Positions 11,090 through 22,879 of a DNA stretch of 64,000 nucleotides are shown piece by piece. The stretch covers positions 40,968,783 to 41,032,782 of the forward strand of contig CM061068.1 of NCBI GenBank assembly GCA_030762895.1, written 5' to 3'. The stretch comes from Sophora flavescens (Eukaryota > Streptophyta > Magnoliopsida > Fabales > Fabaceae). A model generated the notes under the pieces. That model had not been told where the DNA came from. It worked only from the letters and a program-made list of their open reading frames with translations, and made no database searches. Each line of letters opens with the position of its first letter. The stretch's first letter is position 1. A program made the translations under genes and the position numbers.

Positions 11090-11854
11090 TTAATTCTCCA
11101 CACCCCGCTTGTCTCTAATTTCTACATCAAACTCTTGTAACAACAGCACCCATCCGATCAATCTTGGTTTAGCATCCTGTTTGGCAAGCAAATGTCTAAT
11201 AGCAGAATGGTCAGTATAAACAACAACATTAGACATAACCAAATAAGGACGAAATTTATCAAAAGCAAATACTACTGCTAGCAACTCTTTTTCTGCAGTG
11301 GTATAATTCTCTTGTGCTTCATCAAGAGTCCTACTAGCATAGTAAATGGTTTGAAATTTTTTATCCTTACGTTGGCCTAAAACGGCACCTACTGTCATAT
11401 CACTAGCATCACACATAAGCTCAAATGGTAAAGACCAATCAGGAGCAACAACAACAGGTGCATCAATCAATTCAGCCTTCAAAATTTTAAAGGCTTCCAA
11501 ACAAGCATCGGAAAATTCAAATGGGGCATCTTTCAGTAAAAGATTAGAAAAAGATTTTGCAATTTTTGAAAAATCATTTATAAACCTCCTATAAAAATCA
11601 GCATGCCCCAAGAAACTTTTAATGGCCTTAACCGAGTTAGGAGGAAGCAATTTGGCAATTACCTCAACCTTTGCAGGGTCAACCTCAATACCCTTATGAG
11701 AAACCTTATGCCCCAAAACAATACAACCAGTTACCATGAATTGACATTTTTCCCAATTAAGCATCAAACTGGCGTCTTTACACCTTTTCAAAACCACCCC
11801 CAAATTATGCAAACAATTATCAAATGAGGATCCATAAACAGAAAAATCATCCAT
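11090..11854 (-). pseudogene. RT C-terminal part and RNase H
   Basis: Begins in the RT active site (MDDFSVYGS, with both catalytic aspartates), goes through the thumb/connection region (FLGHADFYRRFI) and into RNase H (CDASDMTVGAVLGQ, YASRTLDEAQ, YTDHSAIRHLL). This order is diagnostic of Ty3/gypsy pol. It ends at an in-frame TAA (11090-11092), after which the same frame goes on into integrase. The RT N-terminal half is in another frame, so a frameshift lies near 11870. Confidence 0.88.
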
Positions 11855-11882
11855 GAATATTTCAATGCAATCCTCTAAGATA

Positions 11883-12307
11883 TCAAAAAAATATGGTCAT
11901 CATACATCTTTGAAAAGTGGCAGGTGCATTACACAAACCAAAAGGCGTCCATCTATATGCAAAAGTACTATACGGCCAAGTAAAAGTGGTTTTTTCTTGA
12001 TCCTCAAAAGCCACAGGTATTTGCATATATCCAGAGTACCCATCCAAGCAACAATAAAATTCACGACTAGATAGTTTCTCAAGAATTTGGTCAATAAAGG
12101 GAAGGGGGAAGTGATCTTTCCTAGTGGCCTCATTTAATTTCATATAATCTATACACATACGTCACCCTGTTACCTCTCTAACAGCTATCAATTCCTTCTT
12201 GTCATTCTCCATGACAGTAGTTCCTCCCTTTTTAGGGACAACCTGCATAGGACTCACCCTAGGACTATCAGAAATAGGATAAATAATACCCACATAAAGC
12301 AATTTAA
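11883..12307 (-). pseudogene. RT N-terminal half
   Basis: The frame includes the RT palm block MCIDYMKLNEATRKDHFPLP and FLGYSGY-like and PFGLCNAPATFQ motifs that are highly conserved in plant gypsy RTs. The same frame can be followed upstream to about 12300 through a TGA just before the MCIDY block. It is out of frame with both the PR-side segment and the RT active site half, so it is bounded by two frameshifts. Confidence 0.85.
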
Positions 12308-13453
12308 TTACCTCTTTTTCATCACTTCCTTTAAATTTGGGTTAAGCCTTCTTTGAGGTTGCACCTTGGGTCTGTGTTCCACCTCCACGTGTATCCTATG
12401 GATGCAAATTGAGGGAGTTATACCCTTAATATCATGAATGGTCCACCCAAAGGCCTCCTTATTATCTCTCAAAACTCGCAAGAGTTTCTCCTCCATAGAA
12501 CCTGTCAAAGAAGAAGAAATTATTACTGGCAATGAAGAAGGAGGAGATAAAAAGGAATATTTAAGATTAGAAGGAAGAGGTTTAAGATTAAGTTCTGGGG
12601 GTTCTTTAATTGATGATTTTGGCTTTTGTGAACCACGTCCCTCAAGAACTTCAAATTGCTTAGTCCCTCTCCATCTTTCTTGGGCAATCCCTGCCTCTAG
12701 TGCCATTATCTCATCTATCAACTCCTAAGAATCCACAAGATCATCCTTTTCGAAAAATAAGATTTTCTTGAGGGTGTCCTCCATCAATCGCTGCTGAGAA
12801 TGAGAAGATATTAGTGCAGATGTACTACCCAAGGCATTTATAAAATTACATGAATTAAAAGTGGAAGGAAATTTCAAAGAATCAAAAACTTTAAAAACCA
12901 CTTCCTCATCATTAAGCCTTAAAGTAAGCTTCCCTTGGTGCACATCAATGATGGTCCTACCAGTGGCCAAAAATGGCCTTCCCAAAATTATGGGAACATC
13001 TTCATCTTCCTCCATGTCAAGCACTATGAAATCAGTCGGAAAGAGAAACTTGTCAACCTTGACAAGAACATCTTCTACAATACCTCTAGGATAGGTAATG
13101 GATCTATCCTCTAGCTGCAATGAGACAGTAGTAGGCTTTGGCTCTTGCATACCTAACCTGCGGAAAACGGACAGAGGCATTAAGTTAATACTGGCACCAA
13201 AATCACATAAAGCTTTTTTAAAATAAGAAATACCAATAGAACAAGAAATAGTAAAACTCCTTGGATCTTTAAGTTTAGGTGGCAACTTCTTGAGGAGGAT
13301 AGCAAAGCATTCCTTATTAAGTTTCACTGTAGCAAACTCTCCCAATTTCTTTTTATTGCCCAAAATCTCATTAAGGAATTTAGCATATTTGGGCATTTGA
13401 GAAATAACCTCCACAAATGGGATATTTACATGGAGTTGCTTCAACATATCCAA
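12308..13453 (-). pseudogene. Retropepsin-like protease and linker to RT
   Basis: One frame from 13453 to 12308, with a stop at 12725-12727. The aspartic protease site is read as CDFGASINLMP at about codons 83-93; the plant gypsy form usually has DLGAS, so Leu is Phe here but the Asp is kept. The ILGRPFLATGR block follows at the expected distance. The stretch 12721-12308 is the usual linker, ending just before RT. The protease cuts the Gag-Pol precursor. The upstream gag frame is different, so a frameshift or a programmed shift lies near 13450. Confidence 0.8.
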
Positions 13454-14968
13454 GAACCTGGTGAACTGTGGGTCTTGTTGACAAACCTTTGAGGAAAAGG
13501 AATGGTTGACTTGGGAGATGACACAAGAACTTCCTTCGCCAGATCTTTCTCACTTACCTCATCCTTTGGGTTCCCTTCAGTAGAAACCTCCTTGATTTTT
13601 GAATTATTCTCTTCTTCATGAGGAACTTCTATCTTTTTCCCACTTCTAAGGGTAATCACATTAGCATGCTCCTTTGGATTCTTCTCTGGTTGACTAGGCA
13701 GTGTCCCTTTTTCTCTTTGTGTCATCAATGTTACCAAAGTAGACACCTGATTCTCCAAAGTCTTAAACCTCTCATCATTTTTCTCTATGTGTTTCATCAC
13801 TGTATCATAGAGATTAGGCCTCCGTTCCTCTTGTCTCAGACCTTGATTTTTCAAATGAGGTGGCCTGTAGAGAATATTCTGGTTCTGACTTCTATATGAG
13901 ATATTTGAGTTTTGCTTACAACTGGGATTGTAGTGATTTGAATAAGGATCATTGTTACCCCGATTAGGATTATCCACATAATTTGCCTATTCTTTTGCCA
14001 CAAAAGGGTTGCCTGCTTGACATTCTGTACTCTCATGTCCCTCATGATCGTAAAGATCACAAATAATAGGAGGTGGAGCAGTTTGAGTTATCAACTGATC
14101 CTGTGTCTGTATCATTGTTTCCATCTTCTTTGAAAGAGCCTCCAACTTGTTTTCCAATGCGGCATTAGCATATGCTTTGTAGGCTCCAACTTGTAAAAGT
14201 GTAAGTTGCCTCTTGTTCACATGCCTATCACTGGATGGCCATTGGTAACTAGAAGTCATATGTTCTATCAACTCATAAGCTACATGTGGCCTCTTATTCC
14301 ATATACTACCTCATGTTGCTGCATGCTCTTATTTGATGGAGATAGCCCATTGTAGAATGCTTGTACTAACTTCCAGGCAGGAAAGCTATGATGGGGGTAT
14401 TTCTTCAATAGCTTTTGAAATCGCTCCCATGCCTCATACAGAGATTCCATTTCAACCTGGACCAAAGAAGTTATGTCATTACACAGTTTGGCAGATTTAG
14501 CAGGTGGAAAATACTTATCCATAAATTTAGAAGAGAGTTGGTCCCAAGTGGTTATGGAACCAGATGGCAAAGACTTTAGCCACAGTTTGGCCCTATCCCT
14601 TAAAGAAAAAGGAAACAGTCGAAGCCTAAAAGCATCATTTGAGACACCATTATGTTTGATGGTGTCACAAATCTCAAGAAAATCAGCAAGATGATCATGG
14701 GGATCTTCACTTGGACTTCCATTAAACTGAATTGCATTTTCAACATAGAGATCAAAGCTGGCTTGATCTCAAAGTTGTTGGTCTCAATGGTAGGCCTGGT
14801 GATACTCCCTGTAGCACTGGTGGTTGAAGGATGAGCAAAGTCCAACATCGTCCTGTTATCCTCTTGAGCCACGGTTCTCCTTTCTCTAGCTTGCTTCCTG
14901 TCTCTGCGTGCAGTTCTTTCTATTTCAGGATTATACTGCAAGTCGGGAGATTGAGAACGCGTTAGCAT
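13441..14968 (-). pseudogene. Athila-type gag, frameshifted
   Basis: Starts MLTRSQSPDL at 14968. The first frame goes to about 14755, the second covers the capsid-like Retrotrans_gag region (WDQLSSKFMDKYFPP), and the third runs from about 14320 to 13441 with a stop at 13987-13989. The nucleocapsid zinc knuckle is damaged: CDLYDHEGHESTEC, where the second Cys position is Tyr. The C-terminal part has the NVITLRSGK stretch common to these gags. Gag packages the RNA and forms the particle. The lesions show the element is not functional. Confidence 0.82.
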
Positions 14969-15060
14969 ACAAGGAAGTAAATCAAAATAATAAAATAACA
15001 AAGTAAATCAAATGACGTCTAAATTAATTAGGAATTAATCTCCCTAATATTGTCAAAAAC

Positions 15061-15080
15061 AATCCCCGGCAACGGAGCCA
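15061..15080 (-). other. Primer-binding site for tRNA-Asp
   Basis: On the minus strand it reads TGGCTCCGTTGCCGGGGATT, close to the complement of the 3' end of plant tRNA-Asp (TGGCGCCGTTGCCGGGGA). It lies about 9 bases inside the 5' LTR. tRNA-Asp priming is typical of Athila elements. One mismatch in the first half may be decay. Confidence 0.8.
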
Positions 15081-15089
15081 AATACTTTT

Positions 15090-16459
15090 TGCGCTAAAAC
15101 TACACTTAAGGACAAGTGCACTCTATCGCAAAAGTAATATGTGAGTATTTAGGACTCCAAGTATCGAACCCACAGATATTGTTGACAAGTACTAGATTAA
15201 TTACTTCTTTATGTTATTTAGACAATCGAATTGGTTGAAAACAAAGAAATAAAAAGCAAGACCGTGGAAACAAAGAAAAGCAAAGAATTGCAAGCAAAGG
15301 TTCAATTATGGAAAGGCTAGGGAGCTTGGTTTCACTTATGTTACTACCTATGATATTACCCAATTCCTCAATGATATGTGTTTCTTATTGATTGCTAATC
15401 AATCGCTCTAAAGCTATTAATACCCAATGGTCATGCAATATTAATATTCTTTCCCTTAAACAGTTACCCCCAATGGTCATGCAAGACAAACATTTAAAAG
15501 AAGCATAAAGAACTGGCAAGTTTTGTTAATTCAATAACTGATTGAAAACAGGGGATTACGTTTGGTCCACGCAACCCCAAATCCGATTAATCCTAGAGTT
15601 CCGTTAACTAATTGTGGTACGGTCGCCAGTCAATTAATTAACTTAGTAAAGGATGATCAAACCTCCTAGAAATTCAAATGCAAGGATTAAACCAACCAAT
15701 TAAATGAAACACTATATCATATTAAAATTGGGAAAACATCAAAGGTATCAAAACATAAGATTTACCATTACCCTAGGAATGAAATTAGCTAAGCATAGTC
15801 ATAAAGATCACTATACAAATCACAAGCATGTAACAATTCATAAGAGAGAATTAGGAAACTAAAACCCGACCACCCTTTTGATGCAAAACAGTCTTCGAAT
15901 CAACTGGGAGATGGTCCTTCACTTGACGGCTCTCTTCTTCTCTCTACCCTCCATTTCTGTGCCCTAATCACTTCTTTTTATAGCTAACTGAGAAAACCTA
16001 CTTGATTGGGCCTCTGATACACGATCACGGTCGTGCTAGATGTTGAGCACGGTCATGCTCAACAAAAATGGCGTCAAACCGTGCTAAAAATGAGAAAGTC
16101 AGCAAGGCCTTGCTGATGAGCACGGTCGTGCTTAGTGATGAGCACGACCATGCTTGGAAAACGACGTCAACTCCAGCAAGCAAGCAAGGGCATGCTGATA
16201 GCACGAGCTCTTCTAATGAACACAGTCGTGCTTAATATTTAACACGGCCGTGCTCCTTTGAAAACTTCGAAATTCAATTTTTTTATCCAAAAGTCCTCCA
16301 GGATTGTTGTTTTTTCTTCAAGTTAAATGCTCCACTGTCATGATGACAAATTCTACAATAATCATGAAAAATAGGGTGAGTATCCACAATAATTTCCAAA
16401 TAAGTAACAAATCACACCTAATTTCCCAACAATAAAATATACAAAACGATAGTTTATCA
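15090..16459 (-). repeat. 5' LTR of the Athila element
   Basis: 1370 bp, TGCGC to TATCA on the plus strand. It matches 413-2146 except for the MITE and scattered substitutions and small indels, which indicates an older insertion than the gag-only element. Palindrome pairs of the GCACGGTCGTGC type are at about 16019-16255. It is followed by the target duplication CACTC (16460-16464). Confidence 0.85.
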
Positions 16460-17201
16460 CACTCTTACATAAATATGTGCAGTTTAGGTATGGACACTCT
16501 CTGCTTGTGACGTGTGTGAGATAGTTTGAATTTCTCTCTATCAATCTGGATTCTCCCGTCAAGCCACGTCTTCATTTAACTATGTACATGGAAATTGCTA
16601 TTCTGTGTTTGGGTTCATTGTAGGGAAAAGTAAAATAAGAAACCTATTTTGTCCAAATAACATCAAGCATTTTTTTAGATCCTGCTAATTTGTAATAATA
16701 TTTGAGCTTAATTAATTGCGTGTCATTTTGGTTTAAGCTCACTTTCACTTTATCGATTATTTTATCTAATTTTGATATCATTATTTCAAGTTATAATTCT
16801 GACATTATTTCCTTCAAGTTATAATTCTTTTATTATTTTGCTTCAAAAAAAAATATTTCTTTTATTATTATACTATAACAAGTCCTTCACATTACTCCTT
16901 TATACTCTATTCTAATTCTAATTCTAATTCTCATTCTTTTATTGTTTTATAATTCTCATTATAACAAGTTATAACTCTTTTATTATTCAGAGGAAGTAGT
17001 GCAATATAAAACAGAGGTACTCTGTTAAACTCCTTTAGCCAAAAACATTACTAGAGGTTTCAGTTTATAGTATTACTATATAACAATGTTCATTGATAGT
17101 AATTGTAAATTTATTACTTGCCTACAAAACTATTGTTCTAATAGTTTTTCCGTTAGGTACTTGTCATTTCTTCATTAATTCATTGTTCGATTCTATGTCA
17201 G
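16460..17201. other. AT-rich flank, no gene
   Basis: Target DNA after the Athila element. No coding region. A sequence of about 60-80 bp around 16774-16835 (ATATCATTATTT, TTCTGACATTATTTCCTT) recurs at 17618-17700, as a direct repeat around the K-box remnant. Confidence 0.5.
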
Positions 17202-17454
17202 ATAGAAGATTCTAAGATGGTGGAGATTCTTATAGATGAAATTGCAAAAATCTAGAAGCAAAGCAATTGTATGTGCTCTTTCAAACTCTTACATTTATGC
17301 TTATTATATCATTGTCTTTTGAATTGCCACTTATGAATATTTCCATTTGTAACTATAGACGGCTGTTGGGTACCTGACAGGATTGGGCATAAAGGAACTG
17401 CAACATATAGAGCATCAACTTAATGAAGGGTTATTGTCTGTCAAGGAGAGCAAG
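17202..17454 (+). pseudogene. K-box exon remnants of a MIKC MADS-box gene (AGL15-like)
   Basis: Two exon-like pieces. The second (17359-17454) follows a pyrimidine-rich stretch and AG, and reads YLTGLGIKELQHIEHQLNEG and then LLSVKESK, a clear K-box helix as in AGL15/AGL18-type MADS proteins. The first (about 17202-17268) reads DSKMVEILIDEIAKI and then a stop, followed by a GTATGT donor. The K-box mediates dimerisation of MADS transcription factors. The MADS domain and later exons are absent, and the two pieces do not join in frame, so this is a gene fragment. Assignment to the AGL15 subgroup is from memory of motif style only. Confidence 0.5.
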
Positions 17455-17702
17455 GTCCTTCACAATTTATTTTAATCTTTTCCCCATTCTCTACTCTTTT
17501 GTTCATCTGTTTTAGAGGGTTTTCCTTTCCTTTCATTTTTTTACCATTAGTATAATGTGATTTGAATGGTTGCTGCTCATAACAACATACCAGTCCTCTA
17601 AGCTTCACATTTCTTTTTTGATATCATTATTTGAAGTTATAATTCTGACATTATTTCCTTGAAGTTATAGTTCTGATTTCAAGTTATATTTCTTTTATTA
17701 TA
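17455..17702. other. AT-rich, no gene
   Basis: No coding region. Contains the second copy of the direct repeat (17618-17700), which stops at the Helitron end. Confidence 0.45.
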
Positions 17703-18178
17703 TTAGTATTTTTGCACCCGCGCGTGCGATGCACGGGTCATCCATTACTATTATTATTGGTAGCATTGTTATCATTAATAACTTGAAGTGCGTCTCTATA
17801 TGTACGAAACTTTTTTTTTCTTTATCCCAAATTAAGTCTACTATGTCAAACATTTTCTTGACTTATTTCACACATTGCTTTCAATACTTCCTTCTCACCC
17901 ATAATGGTAGTACTTATTCACCTCTAAGACTTTTTATTTATAGACAGAAGTTATCAGCAAAAATCTTGAAATAATTTTATCTGTAATTTGAGTGCAAAGA
18001 ATTGAATATTATTTTTATTTTAAAATGATATTACAATACGTAATGTAACACTATGTGTTAAGTGTTCCTCTTTGATTATTACTAATGATCAACTAATCCT
18101 CTTAAATCATGTGGTGCTGACACGTGTCACTTTATTAGAAAATCATCAATTTTCCTAAATAATTAGTATAGATATAGA
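17703..18178 (-). mobile_element. Short non-autonomous Helitron
   Basis: On the minus strand it starts TCTATATCTATACTAATTAT after an A, and ends with a GC-rich hairpin (CCCGTGCATCGCACGCGCGGG) a few bases before CTAA, followed by T. A 5' TC, a 3' hairpin plus CTRR, and insertion between A and T are the Helitron hallmarks. It is 476 bp, with no Rep/helicase, so it would depend on another element. Confidence 0.7.
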
Positions 18179-19624
18179 TTTATTATTTAAAATAGAAAAA
18201 ACAAAGACAATGATGTAGAAAAAAATATATTATAAAATATGAATAGCTCTACCTCTATTTATGTCAATTCATGAAAAAATTAGGAAAAAATTAGAAAAAT
18301 AGATTTATGAAAAAAAATTAGAAAAAAAAATTATGAAAAAAATATTTAAACAAAATTAGAAAAAAATAGATTTATTAGAAAAATAAAATTATTTATAAAA
18401 ATATATAAATTAATTAGAAAAATATATTTTTTTAAAAAATTTAAAAAAATTTAGGAAAAAATATATTTAAAAAAATTATAAAAAAATTAGGGAAAAAATT
18501 ATAAAAAAGTATATAAAAAATATTTTAAAAAAATTATGAAAATAGTAATTATAAAAAATATTCAAAAAAATTAGAAAAATAAAATTAATTAGAAAACAAA
18601 AATATTTTTAAAAAAGTAAATTAGAAAAAAACTAATTCGGGAAAAAAATTTAAAAAAAATATTATAAAGAATATATGTTTAAAAAATAAATAAATAAGTT
18701 TAAATATTCTCAAATAATCCACCGGTTGACAACTCCTTCTACTGTTAAGGAATAATAGAAGAAAAGTTGTTAATTGATAAAGTGATATACACATTGAATA
18801 TTAAAATATATATAAATATTAAAATATAGTAATTGGTTCGGTTCCAAAATAACCGAATTAATGACCATTGTGTTTGGTTCAATTCTGAGTCGTGCTTAAA
18901 AAAGAAAAAAATGAACCAATTTAATTGGTTGGCTTGGATTTTCAAATTCATCGAATTATTGGTTCGAGTCTTACGACCCTAAACTTTTTCGAAGAATAGG
19001 GTAGCTTTGTTATCTTTCCTGGTTAAAAATATTTATAAAACAATAAAAAATTATAAACTTTAAAAAATCAATAACAATATCCGAACCAATTAAATTTGGT
19101 TTGGTTTGATTCGGTTCAAACCGAAAAATATTAAAATATATATAAATAAAAAATATAAAAAATATTAAATTATATATACATTAAAATATAAGTATATAAA
19201 AATTAAAACATTAAGAACATGACAACTTTATTTTTAGTGTTTGCCAATTTATAATTAGTTGACAGTGTAAAAAAACTTTATACTCTCAGTATATACAAAT
19301 AAATTCAAAAAAAAAGTATTAGAAAAAAATTTAAAAATTAAGGAAAACGTAAAAAAATATATATATAATTTTTTTTTTAAAAATGTAAAAATTAACAAAA
19401 GTAAACGTAAAAAAAAGTAATTTTTTTTAAAAGTTTTAAAAAGAAAAGTAAAAAAAATTATTTATTTTTTAAAAAAATTTAATTTTTTTTAAACAAGAAT
19501 AAAAAAAGGCAAAAAATCCTAGTGCTATCATGTGTACGTACAGTAAAATTGTCTATCCAACTTTTATAGTATAGATTATACCAAGTCCTTCACTTTGAAT
19601 CCTTCATATGCCCTCTTTTATTGT
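18179..19624. other. Very AT-rich simple-sequence region
   Basis: Long runs of A-rich words such as AAAAAATTAGAAAA (18270-18700, 19040-19520). There is an inverted pair of ATTGGTTCGG/CCGAACCAAT words around 18830-19130, possibly a decayed MITE. No gene is supported; short open frames are due to composition. Confidence 0.5.
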
Positions 19625-20031
19625 AGGTTAAAGTAATCTTTTGGTACCTATACGTGACACTAATTTTCAACTTGGTCCATATACATAAAAAGTTATCAAT
19701 TTGGTCCCTATACGTGACACTGGTTTTCAATTTGGTCATCACCGCTAATTGGTCCCTATATAAGAGGACCAAATTGTAAATTATTGTCACATGCCGGGAC
19801 CAATTCAATAAAAAAATTTGAAATCGGTCCCTACATGTGACAATTATTTTCAACTTGGTCCTTATATGTGATAATTTGTAATTTGGTCCCTCTTATATAG
19901 GGACCAATTAGCGGTGAGGACCAAATTGAAAACCAGTGTCATGTATAGGGACCAAATTGATAACTTTTTACGTATAGGGACCAAATTGAAAATCATTGTC
20001 ACGTATAGAGACCAAAAGATTACTTTAACCT
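19625..20031. mobile_element. Foldback MITE with long inverted repeats
   Basis: The 407-bp block starts AGGTTAAAGTAATC and ends with its complement GATTACTTTAACCT. The arms, roughly 170-190 bp each, are largely complementary and contain the repeated word GGTCCCTATACGTGAC in both orientations. No coding potential. No clean target duplication, so the superfamily is unassigned (Mutator-like or other foldback type). Confidence 0.7.
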
Positions 20032-20715
20032 TTATTATATTATGTGTCACGTGAGTTTTCCAACTTCTTACTATGTTTGTTATGATGTTTTATTCTTATT
20101 CATGAACTGGTACTAAGAACTAAGATGTTGAGGATTTTGGTGGAAATTGATTTTGTAGCTGGTGAAAATATGAAACACTTTTTTCTGTCCAAATAAAAGT
20201 TAAAGAAAATATCTTTTCTCTTATGGAAAGGACCAGTAGAATATATTATGACTCCTTTTTTGCTCTAGACTTTGTTTGGGATAAGGTCAGTGGGTCACAC
20301 TTTTTATTCGTTTCTGTAAACTTCCATTTCTTTCCAATTATTGGCTAATGGTGCTCCTAGAAGTTATCCATTGTGTACATAAGTAAACTGGGAAGTTGAT
20401 TATCCGGTACTTTAGATTATTCAAATTTCACACAATGACTGACCTTGAATTATGAAATGCACACATTAGTGCCAGTAAGTTCTATTCTATGCAGCTCATT
20501 AGTTTGTGGCAGTAGAAAGCTTTTGTTTGTTAAGGTCACGGATTAGTTGCTGAAAGATAAGTACAAGCCCAGTTTGATAACATACACTATCCTCATCCAA
20601 GCAACCATTTTTCTATATATTTTTTTTGGTACATGATCCATTTTTCAATTAAGTCAGAGATTCATTAGTATTGAAACTAGAAAACATGTACTGATGACTT
20701 ATCCCCTGCTTAAGA
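20032..20715. other. Flank, no gene seen
   Basis: AT-rich unique-looking sequence. The last three bases AGA (20713-20715) are the target duplication of the CACTA element that follows. Confidence 0.45.
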
Positions 20716-22014
20716 CACTACAAAAAAAAATGTGATCACCAATGGCAAAAAACCGTCGGAAATGCTAAAATTCCGTCAGAAAAGCGTGTTTCTGATGGAC
20801 TCTCCGACGGATCATGTTCCATCGATACTAGGCGCGTAGGAAACGATTTTCGACGGACAGGTCAGATCCGTCGATAACTTTCCGATGGAAAAAGACGTCG
20901 GAAAGTTACCGACGGACAAAGCCGTCGGTAATTAGGTTTATTTTTTTTAAAAAAATTATTAATTATTTAAATTTTTTTAAATATAAATTATTAATTCTTT
21001 TTTATTATAAATATATTTCGACAACCTCCACCGCAACCAGCACCACAACCACCACTCTTTATCGTATTTCCACCACAACCAGCACCATACCCCCCACAAC
21101 CACCACTTTGGACTGCACTACCATCACCCCCATCACGGAAGTGAAGCCACCACTATCGTCCTCCCACTGCGCCATCACTGTCATCCTCCCACTGCACCAC
21201 CGTGATCGTCCTCCCATCACGCGACCACTGTTGTCCCCAACCGCACCACCCCACTCACCCCCACTGGAACGAAGTAGAAGCCCAGAAAGGTTTGTGACAG
21301 TGTTGCACAATGGACGGAGGTTCCGATGAAGTTGCAGTTGAAGATGAACGCACTTTGCAGTTGAAGAATGTGGCTAGAAAAATCCCATATCTATATCAGC
21401 GCCATCTCCATAGAGCTTTCTTTTTGTGCCGATCTATATTCCGAGTTCAGATCCGTCGGAGATGTTAGAGGTTGTGTCGGCCAGGACAGTGGCGGAGATA
21501 AGGGGACGGCGGCATGTGGGAGGTGGCAGCTGCTGTGGGAGAGAGATGGGAGAAGAAGAGAGAAAATAAATTGAGGGAGGAGGGGGCGGTCATTTCCCTT
21601 TTAATTGAAATTTCCGACGGCATCCACCATTTCCGACGGTTTTTGACGTCGGTAATTCAGAAAAACGATTACCGGTGGAAAATTCCTTCGGTAACTTAGA
21701 TTTGACTTTCCGACGGATAATCCGTTGGTAACAGATAATCGGCACTTTCGACGGCAAAAGCCGTCGGTAATTCAAAAAACGATTGCCGACGATAGGGGCA
21801 GTACAGACACGCACTAAAAAAATTACATTTCCTGCCATCGATACCGACGGAAAAGCCGTCAGTAACCTTACCGATGGCTTTTCCGTCGGTAATTCTTATG
21901 ACTTTTGCTTTCCATGCTTTCCGACGGAGGATTCCGTCGATAAGCCATTGGTTTCCAATGGAAATTGCGACCGTCGGTAACAGTCCGTCGGAAATCCTAT
22001 CTTTTCTTGTAGTG
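20716..22014. mobile_element. Non-autonomous CACTA element, GTCGG family
   Basis: Starts CACTACAAAAAAAAATG and ends TTTTCTTGTAGTG, flanked by a 3-bp duplication AGA (20713-20715, 22015-22017). Both ends hold many copies of the word CCGACGG/CCGTCGG, often as facing pairs. Such subterminal repeats are binding sites for the TNPA-type protein in En/Spm. The 1.3-kb element has no transposase. The middle (21020-21600) is GC-rich, with CCACCACAACC repeats and open frames on both strands, perhaps the remains of a 5' untranslated region or captured DNA. Confidence 0.85.
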
Positions 22015-22047
22015 AGAAAATATGTACTGGTGTGTCAAAAAAAAAAA

Positions 22048-22389
22048 CCATATACTGATGAATCTCTTGCTCCTTATCAATAATGCGAGTGTGAAGCTTT
22101 TGAAGAAGGATATCAAAATAGAAAAACATTGAAGATCGAAGAATGATTTCAATTATGTAGCTCTTTTTTTTACATGCTTCATTATCTATTGTATTTGTTT
22201 GGATAGCTTGGAGGCCGGGATTTTTTTTTTTTTTTTGAAACCAACAAACTTACTTCATTTCATTCGTAATAATACGTTCAATACAAGTAGGGATAAAATT
22301 AAAAACTTGGAAACTAGCATTAAAAGTAGTTACCCTAACAAGATTATGGGTGCGTTTGGGTAAACAACTTAATTAAGAGCTTATTACAT
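22048..22389. repeat. Left copy of a 342-bp duplication flanking the large CACTA
   Basis: Identical by eye to 31659-31999 except for one T in a run of 15-16. It begins CCATATACTGATG and ends TTATTACAT, just before CACTAGTG. Its last 42 bp (22348-22389) are the start of a MITE that is complete in the right copy. Confidence 0.9.
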
Positions 22390-22870
22390 CACTAGTGCAA
22401 AAAAGGGATTCTACATCGGAGTTTACACATCGGTTTAGTATAAACCGATGTGTAAAACGAGGCGGTGGCATTTTTGAAATTCAAAGGAAAGTATTACACA
22501 TCGGTTTAGAGAATAACCGATGTGTAAAACTTTTCCACATCGGTTATATATAACCGATGTGTAAAATTAAAATAAAAAAAATTTAAAACTCGGAATTTTT
22601 AACATTCAACATCGGTTCTTTTTGAACCGATGTGTAAAATGGTGAGTAACCACATCGGTTTTTAAATAACCGATGTATAAAATTATAAAGAAAAAAAAAT
22701 AGAAATTTAGATTACACTTTTACACATCGGTTTTTATTAACCGATGTATAAAATTTAAAAGAAAAAATCAGAATTTAAATGTTTCATGTTTACACATCGG
22801 TTTTGTCATAACCGATGTGTATAAGATGTTTAACACATCGGTTTTCCTCATAACCGATGTGTAATAGTCC
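22390..22870. repeat. Left subterminal repeat array
   Basis: At least nine facing pairs of the word ACATCGGTT and AACCGATGT, with short AT-rich loops of 3-6 bp between halves. They are probable binding sites of the element's own DNA-binding protein. The mirror array is at 31305-31655. Confidence 0.85.
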
Positions 22871-22879
22871 CAATTTTTC

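Larger units (their letters stand above)
413..16459 (-). mobile_element. Athila-type Ty3/gypsy LTR retrotransposon with nested insertions
   Basis: A full-length but decayed element read on the minus strand. Order along that strand: 5' LTR (16459-15090), primer site like tRNA-Asp, gag, protease, RT, RNase H, integrase, a small unknown ORF, an env-like region, polypurine tract and 3' LTR (2146-413). RT-RNase H-integrase order is that of Ty3/gypsy. The tRNA-Asp primer site and the extra ORF region after integrase fit the Athila group. A 5-bp duplication CACTC flanks it. All ORFs are broken by frameshifts or stops, so it cannot act on its own. After insertion it received a MITE (648-1013) and two solo LTRs (5542-8150, 6477-7847). 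Confidence 0.88.

Noticed and set aside
15061..15080. tRNA gene fragment
   Set aside because: Only the part complementary to the tRNA-Asp 3' end is present, at the primer-site position of two LTR elements.
16460..20715. Live MADS-box gene
   Set aside because: Only K-box pieces with a stop and mismatched splice phase; no MADS domain.
21059..21838. Open frames on both strands in the small CACTA
   Set aside because: Low-complexity CCACCA repeats and subterminal words; no domain recognised.
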